In this document: positions 54,362-64,000 of the stretch, piece after piece | How the letters are laid out: every line of letters starts with the position of its first letter | How positions within the stretch are numbered: the stretch's first letter is position 1 | NCBI GenBank assembly: GCA_019113205.1 | Contig: DXHX01000131.1 | Coordinates: 1 to 64,000, forward strand | Reading direction: 5' to 3' | DNA: 64,000 nt | Origin: Candidatus Pseudogracilibacillus intestinigallinarum | Lineage (GTDB): Bacteria > Bacillota > Bacilli > Bacillales > Amphibacillaceae | Made by a program: the position numbers and the translations under genes | The notes under the pieces: model-generated | Seen by the model: the letters and a program-made list of their open reading frames with translations, nothing else | What the model was told of the DNA's origin: nothing | Databases searched by the model: none

Positions 54362-55375
54362 TTACTTGTATACTATTTCTGTAGCTGCCCTCGTTAAACG
54401 ATCCATGATCGCTAAACCGACCCCTTCTACCGAAAAGGATTGCGAAACGACGACATCGAGTTGATCTTTCTTTAACGAACGTAAAGTATCATACAACATT
54501 TGTGCTATCTCTACGTCCTTATTTCCAATCACAATTTTATGTGCTGCTTCTATATTCTCGGCCATCTTTTTCGTCACAATGACACCGACTCTGTTTCCTT
54601 CTGCTTCATAACGGTCAACAATCTCCTGCAGTAGAGCATTGTTTTCTACTAATATGAGTGGCACTTCAGGTGCATAATGTTTATATTTGAGCCCTGGTGA
54701 TTTTGGTTTTTCCGTCTTTTCCTTTTTAGACAATGTACGTACTTCTCCCACAACGGCTTCAATAGCTTCTTTCGTTATCGCACCGACTCGGAGAATGAGT
54801 GGAACATCTCCCGTACAATCTATTACTGTTGATTCCACGCCAACCTCTGCTTCCATTGCATCGACAATGGCTGCAATTTTTCCATTTAAATCATCATATA
54901 CATGTGACGCTTTTGTTGGACTTGGTCTCCCCGACATATTTGCACTTGGCGCTGCAATCGGCAAGTCTACTTCTTTTAATAATCGTAAAGCGACATCATT
55001 ATTCGGAATCCGTATCCCTACTGTGTCCAATTTTGCGGTAACATTTGTTGCGACATTGTTTTTACGTTTTAAGACGTATGTAATTGGTCCAGGAGAAAAA
55101 GTCGTAATTAATGTGTCTACATAAGATGGATAAACTTGTACAAGTTCATTTAATTGCCCTTTAGTTGCGACATGAACAATTAACGGATTATCACTCGGTC
55201 GACCTTTCGCTTGGAAAATTTTTGCGATAGCCGCTTTGTTTGTTGCATCTGCACCTAAACCATAAACTGTTTCAGTAGGAAATGCGACAACTTCCCCAGC
55301 TCGTAATAAGGCTGCAGCCTCTTTTATATATGCTTCATCATTTTGTCCGTTCATTGTGAATATTTTTGTTTTCAT
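54362..55375 (-). CDS. ywlC: L-threonylcarbamoyladenylate synthase (Sua5/YwlC)
   Basis: First enzyme for the t6A37 modification of ANN-decoding tRNAs. 337 residues: a YrdC domain (about 10-205; FPTETVYGLGADATN, KGRPSDNPLIVH, APSANMSGRPSPT) and a C-terminal Sua5 domain (from about 225; SPGLKYKHYAPEVPL) that gates the active site. Full Sua5 type rather than short TsaC. GAGGG ribosome site. It stands between mntP and spoIIR. Confidence 0.95.
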   Translation of the reverse strand: MKTKIFTMNGQNDEAYIKEAAALLRAGEVVAFPTETVYGLGADATNKAAIAKIFQAKGRPSDNPLIVHVATKGQLNELVQVYPSYVDTLITTFSPGPITYVLKRKNNVATNVTAKLDTVGIRIPNNDVALRLLKEVDLPIAAPSANMSGRPSPTKASHVYDDLNGKIAAIVDAMEAEVGVESTVIDCTGDVPLILRVGAITKEAIEAVVGEVRTLSKKEKTEKPKSPGLKYKHYAPEVPLILVENNALLQEIVDRYEAEGNRVGVIVTKKMAENIEAAHKIVIGNKDVEIAQMLYDTLRSLKKDQLDVVVSQSFSVEGVGLAIMDRLTRAATEIVYK

Positions 55376-55578
55376 TTCGTTCCCTCACTTCTCCTTATAT
55401 TTTAGACGATATAACGATGTTTCACAAAAGATTAATCTAGAATATAATATACAAACCATCGCTACAAACGATACAAAGGAAAAACGAATAAAATGAAAGT
55501 GAATTTCTTTATTGGTTGAGACCGGCTCGTGGAATGCGAAGTAGATTTATGGAGCGAAGAAGTTGATCAAATAAAATG

Positions 55579-55633
55579 AAAAAGGAATTCCAGTACAAAT
55601 TAACTTACTGAAATTCCCTTTTGTAGTTCACTC
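55579..55633 (-). terminator. Terminator after spoIIR, hairpin-repeat copy 3
   Basis: AAAAAGGAATTCCAGTA pairs with TACTGAAATTCCCTTTT (two mismatches), with T5 following on the minus strand. Reversed, it reads GTGAACTACAAAAGGGAATTTCAGTA, matching the hairpin at 28191. The rest of the 55376-55578 gap has a short near-repeat (GCGAAGTAGATTTATGGA then GCGAAGAAG) and nothing else recognised. Confidence 0.8.
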
Positions 55634-55670
55634 GGTTTTATTCCATCCCCATTTCTTCCATGTTAGCTTA

Positions 55671-56252
55671 TTACGTTAACCCTAACCATTCGAAAAGGAA
55701 AATTTTCACTGTTTTCTTCTCTGTTTTTTCCTCTTCTTTATTCGCTTGCTCCATTTCAGCTTTTTCTTCTTTGGATAAATCTAAATAACATAAAGAAGGA
55801 AAAAGCACGCACCACCAGTTGTCCCCTTCTCCTTCGCCAAGCGTAATAAGAAGCGCCTCATAATCACCTGCAGGATACACATATTTTCCATACTTTTTCG
55901 TCGGAAATGGTACGTCTTTTTTAAACTGCACCGTAAAAGATAAACGTTCCCCTTCTTGCTCTAATGTATTTGCAATAATTTCCTCTACCTTTGGTAATAT
56001 TTCTTCCATTCGCTTGCGTGCCTCATCAATCGATGTCACTTGAGATATTTCAGTAGATAAATAGGCATTTACTTCGTCGCGAACGGTATATTTCATTTGT
56101 TGATCTTTCATATCATTACTATTCGCCAAAATACGTAAACGGATTGCGTCTTCCGGAATCATTTCTACAGCATAATCTGTCCCATGTACAGTCATCGGAT
56201 AAAACATCCCTAAAAAACAAATCGTTAAAAATAATAATGCGAATTTTCTCAT
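55671..56252 (-). CDS. spoIIR: Stage II sporulation protein R
   Basis: Forespore-made signal protein that crosses to the mother-cell side and triggers SpoIIGA to process pro-sigma-E. 193 residues: an N-terminal export signal/membrane segment (about 4-24), IRLRILANSNDMKDQQMKY near 37-56 (family signature), and GDNWWCVLFPSLCY near 140-153. GGGGG eight bases upstream supports the ATG at 56252 rather than a TTG five codons earlier. Its presence shows an endospore former. It has a Lys/Glu-rich tail before FEWLGL. Confidence 0.95.
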   Translation of the reverse strand: MRKFALLFLTICFLGMFYPMTVHGTDYAVEMIPEDAIRLRILANSNDMKDQQMKYTVRDEVNAYLSTEISQVTSIDEARKRMEEILPKVEEIIANTLEQEGERLSFTVQFKKDVPFPTKKYGKYVYPAGDYEALLITLGEGEGDNWWCVLFPSLCYLDLSKEEKAEMEQANKEEEKTEKKTVKIFLFEWLGLT

Positions 56253-56314
56253 CGTTTTTGCCCCCAACTGCTTTTAGGAACATTATGGACAGATAAGAAA
56301 AAGGTTATACCTCT

Positions 56315-57175
56315 TTAACGTAAAGTTGCTGAAATGATTCGATCTTTTCCATTAATATCAACGATTGTTTCGGTTTGTGCTGTTGGATATGTTTTTTCTA
56401 CTATATTTGTTATAGCCTTTGCTTGCTCATATCCGATTTCCATACAGATACATTCAATAGAAGGAATTTTTTTAGATTGTTCCATGATAGATTCATATGC
56501 ATATAATCCTTTATTCGGCGCAAAAAGTGCTACATGCGGATCATAATTTTTCACCGTATCTTCTAATTCTTCTATTTCCGCCTTATCGATGTAGGGAGGA
56601 TTTGAAACGATTATTTGCGGGTTTATATTTGCTTCTACTACCGGTTCTAAAAAACTTCCTTGCCTAAACGTAACATTCGCCCCCAAATTCGTTGCATTTT
56701 GTGTTGCAACTTGAAGGGCAGCCTCCGATATATCTGTCGCATATACTACTGCATTCGATAGCTCCAAAGCTAATGTCGTTGCAATAACACCTGATCCAGT
56801 GCCGATATCAACAATCGTTACTGTTTCGTCTTTATACTTCGATTCGATAAGTTGGATAAGATGATAAACTAATTCTTCTGTTTCAAAGCGTGGAATAAGT
56901 ACATGCTCGTTTACAGTAAATCGCCTTCCATAAAAATATTCATATCCGACTAAATGTTGCACAGGTATTCCCGTATCCACGTGCTCCTTCACATCGGACA
57001 TAAAGGCTCTATACTGCTTCTCTTCCATTTCATCCCGTAAAATCATATGAAACGTATCACTATCTACTTGTACATGATGTTCGATTAAAATTTTTGCGAT
57101 ATGGGGGTCGCGTCCATGTTTTTCTAAAAAAGAAGAAGCCCATGTTAGGACTTCATATACTTTTCTCGTATTCAT
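56315..57175 (-). CDS. prmC: Release factor glutamine methyltransferase
   Basis: Methylates the Gln of the GGQ motif in release factors. 286 residues: an N-terminal helical domain (to about 85), a Rossmann domain with IVDIGTGSGVIATTLAL near 113-129 for SAM, and NPPYID for the target Gln. The open frame extends 14 codons into prfA; the ATG at 57175 right after the prfA stop was chosen, although its ribosome site is weak, suggesting translational coupling. Enzyme and substrate genes are adjacent. Confidence 0.94.
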   Translation of the reverse strand: MNTRKVYEVLTWASSFLEKHGRDPHIAKILIEHHVQVDSDTFHMILRDEMEEKQYRAFMSDVKEHVDTGIPVQHLVGYEYFYGRRFTVNEHVLIPRFETEELVYHLIQLIESKYKDETVTIVDIGTGSGVIATTLALELSNAVVYATDISEAALQVATQNATNLGANVTFRQGSFLEPVVEANINPQIIVSNPPYIDKAEIEELEDTVKNYDPHVALFAPNKGLYAYESIMEQSKKIPSIECICMEIGYEQAKAITNIVEKTYPTAQTETIVDINGKDRIISATLR

Positions 57176-57176
57176 T

Positions 57177-58247
57177 TTATTCACTAACTTCCTGTAGACG
57201 ACTCGTTTGGTCTTCAATTAATAAAGCATCAATAATTTCGTCGATTTTTCCTTCGACAATTTGATCTAATTTTTTAATCGTTAAACCGATACGGTGATCT
57301 GTTACACGGTTTTGTGGATAATTGTACGTACGAATACGTTCCGAACGATCTCCAGTACCGACGGCAGATTTTCTTGATTCTGCATATTCCGCTTCAGCTT
57401 CTTGTTGATATTTGTCATATAAACGGGCACGCAACACTTTAAAAGCTTTTTCGCGGTTTTTAATTTGGGATTTCTCATCTTGACACGATACGACAATCCC
57501 TGTTGGTAAATGGGTTAAACGAACAGCCGAGTCTGTCATGTTCACGTGCTGTCCACCTGCACCACTTGCACGATACGTATCCACTTTTACGTCTTCATTA
57601 CGAACTTCTACGTCAACATCTTCTGCCTCTGGTAATACCGCAACTGTCGCAGTAGATGTATGAACACGTCCTTGTGCTTCTGTTTCAGGTACACGTTGTA
57701 CACGGTGTGCCCCGTTTTCGAATTTTAGCTTAGAATAAGCACCTGTACCATGAATCATGAAAATAATTTCTTTATATCCACCAACTCCCGTTGAGTTCGC
57801 TTCAATAACTTCTGTTTTCCAACGATTCGCTTCCGCAAAACGCGCATACATTCGATATAAATCACCAGCAAATAATGCAGCTTCATCCCCACCAGCTGCT
57901 GCTCTAATTTCAACGATAACGTTTTTGTCATCATTCGGATCTTTCGGTAATAATAATACCTTTAACTCTTCCTCTGATGCTTCTATATCGGATGTTAACT
58001 CTGAAATCTCCGCTTTAATCATATCTAACATATCACTGTCTGATTCACTCGCTAACATTTCTTTTGCGTCGTCTAATTCTTCCACACTCGTTTTATATTT
58101 ACGATATGCCGTAACAGCAGGTTCAAGATCGGATTGCTCTTTCGAATATTCTCTTAGTTTATTCGAATCACTAATTACTTCTGGGTCACTTAAAAGTTCG
58201 TTTAATTTATTGTACCGATCCTCTAATGATTGTAGTTTATCTAACAT
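57177..58247 (-). CDS. prfA: Peptide chain release factor 1
   Basis: Terminates translation at UAA and UAG. 356 residues. The codon-reading PxT tripeptide is PET in [14 protein letters not shown] near residues 184-197, and the catalytic loop GAGGQHVN lies near 226-233. Directly followed by prmC. tdk, which lies between rpmE and prfA in Bacillus subtilis, is absent here. Confidence 0.98.
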   Translation of the reverse strand: MLDKLQSLEDRYNKLNELLSDPEVISDSNKLREYSKEQSDLEPAVTAYRKYKTSVEELDDAKEMLASESDSDMLDMIKAEISELTSDIEASEEELKVLLLPKDPNDDKNVIVEIRAAAGGDEAALFAGDLYRMYARFAEANRWKTEVIEANSTGVGGYKEIIFMIHGTGAYSKLKFENGAHRVQRVPETEAQGRVHTSTATVAVLPEAEDVDVEVRNEDVKVDTYRASGAGGQHVNMTDSAVRLTHLPTGIVVSCQDEKSQIKNREKAFKVLRARLYDKYQQEAEAEYAESRKSAVGTGDRSERIRTYNYPQNRVTDHRIGLTIKKLDQIVEGKIDEIIDALLIEDQTSRLQEVSE

Positions 58248-58392
58248 GTGTTTCCACCTCTTTTATACTTCCGTAAAATCAAGTTCCAATACTTAGTATA
58301 CACTATTTTCACGTTTCATTTATAGTAGGTATGTAAAAATGGTTCAACTTTATTGAATGTCATTCCTATACAAAAATCGGATTTTTTGTAAA

Positions 58393-58421
58393 TAAAAATC
58401 AGGCATAAATTTGCCTGATTG
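58393..58421 (-). terminator. Terminator of rpmE2
   Basis: AATCAGGCA pairs with TGCCTGATT around a five-base loop, then TTTTATTT on the minus strand. It lies about 40 bp after the L31 stop and before prfA. Confidence 0.85.
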
Positions 58422-58458
58422 TAATAGGTTACGATTGTATTTTTGTTTCTTATTTGTT

Positions 58459-58701
58459 TTACATGTTGTATTTCTTTTTGAATCGATCGACACGACCACC
58501 GGCTCTGTCTGCTTTCTGCTTTCCAGTGTAGAAAGGGTGTGTGTCAGAACTAATTTCAACACGAATGACTGGGTAAGTGTTACCATCTTCCCATTCCATT
58601 GTTTCTTCAGATGTTCTTGTAGAACCACTTAAAAATTTATAATCTGAACTTGTATCTAAAAAGATTACTTTTTGGTATTCTGGATGAATTCCGCTTTTCA
58701 T
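58459..58701 (-). CDS. rpmE2: 50S ribosomal protein L31, type B (zinc-independent)
   Basis: 80-residue ribosomal protein. It begins [24 protein letters not shown] and contains [13 protein letters not shown] and [10 protein letters not shown], typical of L31. It has no Cys at all, so it is the C-minus (type B) form that does not bind zinc. It occupies the place of zinc-type rpmE downstream of rho. In B. subtilis the type B form is Zur-controlled, but no Zur box was seen here. A good promoter lies about 75 bp upstream. Confidence 0.95.
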   Translation of the reverse strand: MKSGIHPEYQKVIFLDTSSDYKFLSGSTRTSEETMEWEDGNTYPVIRVEISSDTHPFYTGKQKADRAGGRVDRFKKKYNM

Positions 58702-58774
58702 GTTTTTCCACCTCTTTTACAAAAAATGATTATTCACAATTATAAGTTAAACCTACCTAACCTCACATCTTGAT

Positions 58775-58803
58775 ATTATAACAGTATTAGGTATGTAATG
58801 CAA
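58775..58803 (-). promoter_or_regulatory. Promoter of rpmE2
   Basis: Minus strand TTGCAT (58798-58803) and TATAAT (58775-58780) with a 17-bp spacer, in the 116-bp gap after rho. It allows L31 expression independent of rho. Confidence 0.75.
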
Positions 58804-58817
58804 GTCTTTTTTTACTT

Positions 58818-60101
58818 TTATGAGCGTTGATTTCGCTTCATTTTAATTTCTTCCCCGATATCATCCAAGAATTGTTCGTTTGTTTTCGTTGCTTTCAAAC
58901 GCTTTAAAAATCGCTCCGTAAACTCATGAGAATCTTGCATTGATTTTCGAATCATCCACATTTTTTCTAAATGATCTTTCGAAACGAGTAACTCTTCTTT
59001 TCGAGTTCCTGAACGTAAAATATCGATTGCCGGGAAAATTCTTCTTTCCGCTAAGCTACGGTCTAAATGTAACTCCATATTACCTGTACCTTTAAATTCT
59101 TCATAAATGACATCATCCATCCGTGATCCTGTATCTACTAAGGCAGTTGCTAAAATCGTTAAACTTCCACCTTCCTCGATATTTCTTGCCGCACCAAAAA
59201 ATCGCTTCGGACGGTGAAATGCTGCTGGATCAATCCCTCCGGATAATGTACGTCCACTTGGTGGAATTACTAAGTTATATGCACGTGCTAAACGTGTAAT
59301 ACTATCCATTAATACGATAACATCGCGTTTATGTTCTACTAGGCGCATCGCACGCTCTAATACGAGTTCAGATACTTTAATATGACTTTCTGGTACTTCA
59401 TCAAATGTAGAACTAACTACATCAACATCTGGTGCAACAGAACGTTCAATATCTGTCACTTCCTCTGGACGTTCATCGACTAATAAAATGATTAGTTTTG
59501 CCTCTGGGTGGTTTTTCGAAATACTATTAGCAATTTCTTTAATAAGCATCGTCTTACCCGCTTTTGGTGGAGCAACGATTAATCCCCTTTGGCCAAAACC
59601 AACTGGTGTCATTAAGTCTATAATTCTCGTCGATACATTTTGTGGAGAATCTTCTAATGTCATATAGCGATCAGGATATAAAGCAGTTAAAGCTGGAAAA
59701 TGGACTCGTTCTTTTGCTGTTTCAGGATTATCGCCATTGACAGCATCCACGTGTAATAAACCGTAATAACGTTCATTCTCTTTCGGTGGTCGAACCTTTC
59801 CAGATACTTTATCCCCATTTCTTAAATCAAAACGACGAATTTGGGATGCAGAAATATAAATATCTTCCGCACTTGGAGAATAGTTAATTGGACGTAAAAA
59901 ACCAAAACCTTCTGAAGGGATCACTTCTAAAATCCCATCCATAAATAAATACCCGTCTTTTTCTGCTTGCGCTTTTAATATCGCAAAAATTAATTCCTTT
60001 TTTGTTAGTTTCGCATAATAGGAAACTTTATAATCTTTCGCTAATTTATAAATGTCTTTCAACGTCAAGCTTTCTAAATGAGAAATCGTTATTTCAGACA
60101 C
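58818..60101 (-). CDS. rho: Transcription termination factor Rho
   Basis: Hexameric RNA helicase. 427 residues from a GTG start. N-terminal Rho domain (about 5-50; [16 protein letters not shown]), cold-shock RNA-binding domain (about 55-120; [22 protein letters not shown]) and ATPase with Walker [11 protein letters not shown]-loop region and [18 protein letters not shown] seven bases upstream selects the GTG at 60101 over an in-frame ATG six codons earlier that lacks a ribosome site. Confidence 0.96.
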   Translation of the reverse strand: MSEITISHLESLTLKDIYKLAKDYKVSYYAKLTKKELIFAILKAQAEKDGYLFMDGILEVIPSEGFGFLRPINYSPSAEDIYISASQIRRFDLRNGDKVSGKVRPPKENERYYGLLHVDAVNGDNPETAKERVHFPALTALYPDRYMTLEDSPQNVSTRIIDLMTPVGFGQRGLIVAPPKAGKTMLIKEIANSISKNHPEAKLIILLVDERPEEVTDIERSVAPDVDVVSSTFDEVPESHIKVSELVLERAMRLVEHKRDVIVLMDSITRLARAYNLVIPPSGRTLSGGIDPAAFHRPKRFFGAARNIEEGGSLTILATALVDTGSRMDDVIYEEFKGTGNMELHLDRSLAERRIFPAIDILRSGTRKEELLVSKDHLEKMWMIRKSMQDSHEFTERFLKRLKATKTNEQFLDDIGEEIKMKRNQRS

Positions 60102-60348
60102 ATCATCACACCTATTCATTTATTTCTATTCGTATCTCTTTTAAAGTAATTTTGGTTGCTCTTTTTGATAGGATAACATGTTATATGTTGTTCATATGTA
60201 CACGTTTATTTATATAGGAGATTAAAAAGAATGCTTGTTTAAAAGAGGAGCCGAATGAAGAGTTCGTTGTAAAACTAGACCGTCTCTTGTCTATTTGTAT
60301 CATACAACTTTCTCTTCATATATTCAACTCTATCTGTAGAAGAAAATA

Positions 60349-61320
60349 TTAATCATTATCTAATACTAAATTTGGCTTTTTCTTTAAACTATGTTGACCG
60401 TCAATGAAACGAATCGTACCACTTTTCGCACGCATTACGACAGATTGTGTTGTCGCTCTTTGTCCTTTAAATTGAACACCTTTTAGTAATTCCCCGTCCG
60501 TCACACCTGTCGCAGCAAAAATGGCATCATCCCCAGGACAGAAATCGTCCATGTAAAACACTTTATTCAAGTCTGCAATCCCCATTTTTTTACAACGGGC
60601 AATTTCTTCTTCATTGGATGGTGCTAATTTCCCTTGGATTTCTCCGCCTAAACACTTTAAAGCAACTGCTGAAATAACGCCTTCTGGTGCACCACCAATA
60701 CCGAATAAAATATCTACTCCTGTATGGTCAAAACAAGTGTTGATTGCCCCTGCAACATCACCGTCTTGAATTAATTTAATTCTAGCACCTGTTTGACGAA
60801 TTTCTTCGATTAACCCTTGATGGCGATCACGGTTTAATACGACAGCTAATACATCTTCAATATCTTTGTTTTTCGCTTCCGCTACAGCACGTAAGTTTTC
60901 TTCCACTGATGCGTTAATATCAATCTTTCCAACCGCTTCTGGACCGACAGCAATTTTATGCATGTACATGTCTGGAGCATGTAATAAGTTACCACCATCT
61001 GAAATAGCAATAACAGATAAAGCGTTCCAAGAACCACGTGCAACGATACTCGTTCCTTCAAGTGGGTCAACAGCAACATCTACTAAAGGTCCTCTTCCAG
61101 TACCAAGTTTTTCGCCAATATAAAGCATTGGAGCTTCATCCATTTCTCCTTCTCCAATAACAACTGTACCACGCATTGGAATCGTATCAAAAACTGTACG
61201 CATTGCGGTTGTTGCTGCATCGTCCGCCTCGTTTTTTAAGCCTCTACCCATCCATCTTGCTGATGATAATGCTGCCGCCTCTGTAACGCGAACTAATTCA
61301 ATCGATAAACTTCTTTCCAT
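60349..61320 (-). CDS. glpX: Fructose-1,6-bisphosphatase class II
   Basis: Gluconeogenic phosphatase of 323 residues. Metal-binding residues lie in [15 protein letters not shown] near 57-71 and [13 protein letters not shown] near 84-96, with [12 protein letters not shown] later. In Bacillus this glpX copy lies between murA and rho, as here. AAGGGG ribosome site; follows murA by about 25 bp. No clear terminator follows; the 60120-60348 gap to rho shows no strong hairpin. Confidence 0.95.
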   Translation of the reverse strand: MERSLSIELVRVTEAAALSSARWMGRGLKNEADDAATTAMRTVFDTIPMRGTVVIGEGEMDEAPMLYIGEKLGTGRGPLVDVAVDPLEGTSIVARGSWNALSVIAISDGGNLLHAPDMYMHKIAVGPEAVGKIDINASVEENLRAVAEAKNKDIEDVLAVVLNRDRHQGLIEEIRQTGARIKLIQDGDVAGAINTCFDHTGVDILFGIGGAPEGVISAVALKCLGGEIQGKLAPSNEEEIARCKKMGIADLNKVFYMDDFCPGDDAIFAATGVTDGELLKGVQFKGQRATTQSVVMRAKSGTIRFIDGQHSLKKKPNLVLDND

Positions 61321-61345
61321 CGTTTAAAAATCCCCTTTTTATGAG

Positions 61346-62638
61346 TTATAAACCTTTCATACTAATCGTTTCATTCGATTCCATCACTTTTTCACGCCAA
61401 ATTTTCGCACCTAAACGACGTAAATTTTCAGTAATATCTTCATATCCACGATCTATATGATCAATTTCAGTAATTTCCGTAATGCCATCTGCCATTAATC
61501 CTGCAATGACTAATGCTGCTCCCGCACGTAAATCTGTTACTTTTACTTTGGCACCTTCTAGCTTTTCCGTACCTGTAACAATGGCAGCACTACCTTCTAC
61601 CTTCACTTTTGCATTCATACGGCGCAATTCATCAATATGTTTAAATCTAGCTGTATAAATCGTATCTGTAACGATACTTGTTCCTTTTGACTTCGTTAAT
61701 AGTGATGTGAAAGGTTGTTGTAAATCGGTTGGAAATCCTGGGTATACCAATGTTTTAATATCTACACTTTTCAACTTTTCACCAGGTTTAATAAGTAGTT
61801 GATCATTATGTTGCTCAATCGCTACGCCCATTTCACGCAATTTCGCTAACAATGATTCTAAATGTTCTGGAATCACATTATCAATGACTACTTCTTTCCC
61901 TTGTGCAGCTGCCGCAATAATATATGTACCCGCTTCTATTCTGTCAGGTATGATTGTATGTTTACAGCCGTGCAAGCGATCGACACCTTCAATACGAATA
62001 ATATCTGTTCCTACACCTTTAATTTTAGCGCCCATATTCGTCAACAATGTAGCAACATCAATAATTTCCGGTTCTTTAGCGGCGTTTTCGATCGTCGTTT
62101 TCCCCTTCGCTAACACTGCTGCTAACATAATATTAATTGTCGCACCTACACTCACTACGTCTAAATAGATTCGTGCACCACGTAATTCTTCGGCTTCTAA
62201 ATAAAGAGCGCCTTTTTCATTTTTCACTTTTGCACCGAGTGCTTCAAACCCTTTAATATGCTGGTCAATCGGACGTGGGCCTAAATAGCATCCACCTGGA
62301 AGACCAATTGCCGCACGTTTAAACTTCCCTAACATAGCGCCCATTAAATAGTACGATGCACGTAGCTTTTGTACTTTTCCATTAGGAAGAGGAATGGAAA
62401 CGACTGACGAAGGATCTATATGTATCTTTTGCTTCGAGTCTTGTACTACCTTTGCGCCAATATCTTCCAAAATCGATTGCAATGTATCTACATCAGAAAT
62501 ATTCGGTAATCCATCAAGTGTTACAGTGGAATCTGCCAAAATGGCGGCCGGGATTAATGCAACAGCACTATTTTTTGCACCATTGATCCTTACTTTCCCT
62601 TCTAACAGATGACCGCCTTCGATCATAATCTTTTCCAT
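61346..62638 (-). CDS. murA: UDP-N-acetylglucosamine 1-carboxyvinyltransferase
   Basis: First committed step of peptidoglycan synthesis (enolpyruvyl transfer to UDP-GlcNAc). 430 residues. Lys22-Asn23 lie in NGAKNSAV; the catalytic, fosfomycin-reactive Cys117 lies in [14 protein letters not shown]. By position (between tal and glpX) it corresponds to the second Bacillus paralogue, murAB (murZ). GAGGG ribosome site. Confidence 0.96.
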   Translation of the reverse strand: MEKIMIEGGHLLEGKVRINGAKNSAVALIPAAILADSTVTLDGLPNISDVDTLQSILEDIGAKVVQDSKQKIHIDPSSVVSIPLPNGKVQKLRASYYLMGAMLGKFKRAAIGLPGGCYLGPRPIDQHIKGFEALGAKVKNEKGALYLEAEELRGARIYLDVVSVGATINIMLAAVLAKGKTTIENAAKEPEIIDVATLLTNMGAKIKGVGTDIIRIEGVDRLHGCKHTIIPDRIEAGTYIIAAAAQGKEVVIDNVIPEHLESLLAKLREMGVAIEQHNDQLLIKPGEKLKSVDIKTLVYPGFPTDLQQPFTSLLTKSKGTSIVTDTIYTARFKHIDELRRMNAKVKVEGSAAIVTGTEKLEGAKVKVTDLRAGAALVIAGLMADGITEITEIDHIDRGYEDITENLRRLGAKIWREKVMESNETISMKGL

Positions 62639-62668
62639 CCTAGTCCCTCACTTCTTTTCCTTGTGAAT

Positions 62669-63319
62669 TTACTGCTCTTGTGTTGCTGCCCAATCCGCTA
62701 AAAACTGTGCAATTCCTTTATCTGTTAAAGGGTGTTGTACTAAGCCGTTTAATACTTTAAATGGAACTGTTGCAATATGTGCCCCATTTAATGCTGCATC
62801 TGTCACATGTAGTGGATGACGAATCGATGCTGCAATAATTTTCGTATCAATCGCAAATTGATTAAAAATCGCTGAAATCGTCGCGATTAAATCCATTCCA
62901 TCATGTCCAATATCATCTAAACGCCCTAAAAACGGCGATACGTAAGTTGCACCAGCTCTTGCTGCAAGTAATGCTTGGTTCGCATTAAAAATTAACGTCA
63001 CATTTGTCGTAATATTTAAGTCACTTAATGCTTTTACTGCTTTTAAACCTTCCATCGTCATTGGGATTTTTACCGTAATGTTTGGAGCGATGGCTGCAAG
63101 TTCTTTTCCTTCCGCAATCATACCTTCTGCATCTTCTGCGATGACTTCTGCACTAACAGATTCAGCTGTTACTTCTGTTGTAATTTCACGAAGGCGATCA
63201 TGGAAGTCCACTCCCTCTTTTGCAACTAATGAAGGATTTGTTGTCACTCCCCCTAAAATTCCCAAAGCTTTCGCCTGACGAATTTCGTCAATGTTTGCCG
63301 AATCAATAAAAAATTCCAC
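62669..63319 (-). CDS. tal: Transaldolase (small, FSA/TalC type)
   Basis: Pentose-phosphate pathway aldolase of 216 residues, the short TIM-barrel form. The Schiff-base lysine is Lys84 in ITVKIPMT; the start [14 protein letters not shown] and the segment GGVTTNPSL are typical. Whether it acts as transaldolase or fructose-6-phosphate aldolase cannot be told for certain. Start is GTG with GAGGAG upstream. It follows fbaA by about 20 bp in the usual order. Confidence 0.93.
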   Translation of the reverse strand: MEFFIDSANIDEIRQAKALGILGGVTTNPSLVAKEGVDFHDRLREITTEVTAESVSAEVIAEDAEGMIAEGKELAAIAPNITVKIPMTMEGLKAVKALSDLNITTNVTLIFNANQALLAARAGATYVSPFLGRLDDIGHDGMDLIATISAIFNQFAIDTKIIAASIRHPLHVTDAALNGAHIATVPFKVLNGLVQHPLTDKGIAQFLADWAATQEQ

Positions 63320-63341
63320 TAATATCGCTCCTCTATTTTTA

Positions 63342-64000
63342 TTATTTTACTTGTCCGGATGAACCGAATTCACGCATTTTCTCAATGACTGTTTGCTTAA
63401 TTGCTTCACGTCCAGGTCCCATATATTTACGTGGGTCATATACTTCTGTATCATTATTTAAAATTTCACGAATTTTTGCCGTTTGTTGAATTTGGTTTTC
63501 CGTGTTCACGTTAATTTTTGCTGTTCCTAAAGAAATTGCACGTTGAATATCTTTTAAAGGAATTCCTGTTCCACCATGTAACACTAAAGGTACATCTGTT
63601 TTATTCGAAATCTCTTCCATTTCTTCAAAACCTAAATTTGGTTCGCCTTTATACGGTCCGTGAACAGAACCTAATGCGGGTGCTAAACAGTCAATATTTG
63701 TTTCATTTACTAATTGAACACATTCAGCTGGGTCTGCGTAAATAACACCATCTGCAATTACGTCATCTTCTTGTCCGCCGACAATTCCTAATTCCGCTTC
63801 GACAGATACATCGTGGAAATGTGCTAATTCTACTACTTTGCTTGTCGTTGCAATATTTTCCTCTAACGGTTTACTTGAAGCGTCAATCATAACAGAAGTA
63901 AATCCAGCCTGAATTGCTTTTGCACAAGCTTCAAAACTAGAACCATGGTCTAAGTGGATTGCCACTGGCACAGTAATATTACTTTCTTCCATGATTGCCT
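63342..64000 (-). CDS. fbaA: Fructose-1,6-bisphosphate aldolase class II (C-terminal part)
   Basis: Glycolytic zinc aldolase; the gene runs off the right edge. The visible 219 residues include [13 protein letters not shown] with the zinc His, [37 protein letters not shown] and INVNTENQ, all class II aldolase motifs. An internal Met at 63992 is not the start; the frame stays open to base 64000. The end [22 protein letters not shown] is typical of FbaA in Bacillus. Confidence 0.95.
   Translation of the reverse strand, partial: AIMEESNITVPVAIHLDHGSSFEACAKAIQAGFTSVMIDASSKPLEENIATTSKVVELAHFHDVSVEAELGIVGGQEDDVIADGVIYADPAECVQLVNETNIDCLAPALGSVHGPYKGEPNLGFEEMEEISNKTDVPLVLHGGTGIPLKDIQRAISLGTAKINVNTENQIQQTAKIREILNNDTEVYDPRKYMGPGREAIKQTVIEKMREFGSSGQVK

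Noticed and set aside
58350-58628. Alternative frame around the L31 gene
   Set aside because: L31 at 58459-58701 has family sequence, ribosome site and promoter; the other frame is a shadow.

Overview
This 64 kb window is AT-rich chromosomal DNA from an endospore-forming member of the Bacillales (Bacillaceae-like). The evidence is spoIIR, a CotY/CotZ-type coat protein with a sigma-K-like promoter, T-box leaders, strong AGGAGG ribosome sites with some TTG and GTG starts, and a right half that follows the Bacillus order fbaA-tal-murA-glpX-rho-rpmE-prfA-prmC-spoIIR-ywlC-mntP-ywlE-rpiB-ywlG-glyA-upp-mnaA. No phage, plasmid, CRISPR, rRNA or tRNA genes were seen. The species cannot be named from the sequence.

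Layout, left to right. 1-7 kb: a phosphate uptake operon (pstSCAB, four-repeat Pho box) and a petrobactin-type iron-siderophore ABC operon (yclNOPQ-like, Fur box), both on the minus strand. 7-16 kb: small metabolic units. These are a DsbA/FrnE-like oxidoreductase with type 2 IPP isomerase, a rhodanese-tag-rhodanese operon, a lipoprotein D,D-carboxypeptidase, a fructosamine-kinase-like gene with a nucleoside deaminase, a PTS_EIIC_2 membrane protein and a nitroreductase. 17-23.5 kb: a complete trpEDCFBA operon behind a sigma-A promoter and two tandem T-box leaders, both with UGG (Trp) specifiers. 23.6-32.4 kb: a ThiF/MoeB-like enzyme, a MerR regulator divergent from a CPBP membrane protease with a 19-bp-spacer MerR promoter, a YheO-like regulator, a spore-coat gene plus thioredoxin-like gene, a GntR-controlled ABC exporter operon and exoA. 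32.4-36.1 kb: an NCS2 purine/uracil permease and an LtaS-type lipoteichoic acid synthase.

36.5-44.7 kb (minus strand): ilvB-ilvN-ilvC-leuB-leuC-leuD-ilvA behind a T-box whose specifier reads as AUC (Ile), with a good promoter and a CodY-like box upstream. leuA, normally between ilvC and leuB, is absent, and a hairpin-containing 190-bp gap stands in its place. 44.9-47 kb: modABC. 47-64 kb: the conserved mnaA-to-fbaA block, with a chemotaxis receptor lying between rpiB and ywlE.

The most notable non-coding content is (i) the tandem Trp T-boxes, which differ in the base that pairs with the tRNA discriminator, (ii) three copies of a roughly 300-bp MITE-like repeat, each lying beside or inside a terminator hairpin, and (iii) a family of near-identical terminator hairpins at three unlinked loci. 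I found no convincing wholly new multi-gene system. The best candidates for new biology are the MITE/terminator association, the three-palindrome GntR operator with its unusual ABC operon, and the MerR-CPBP pair.
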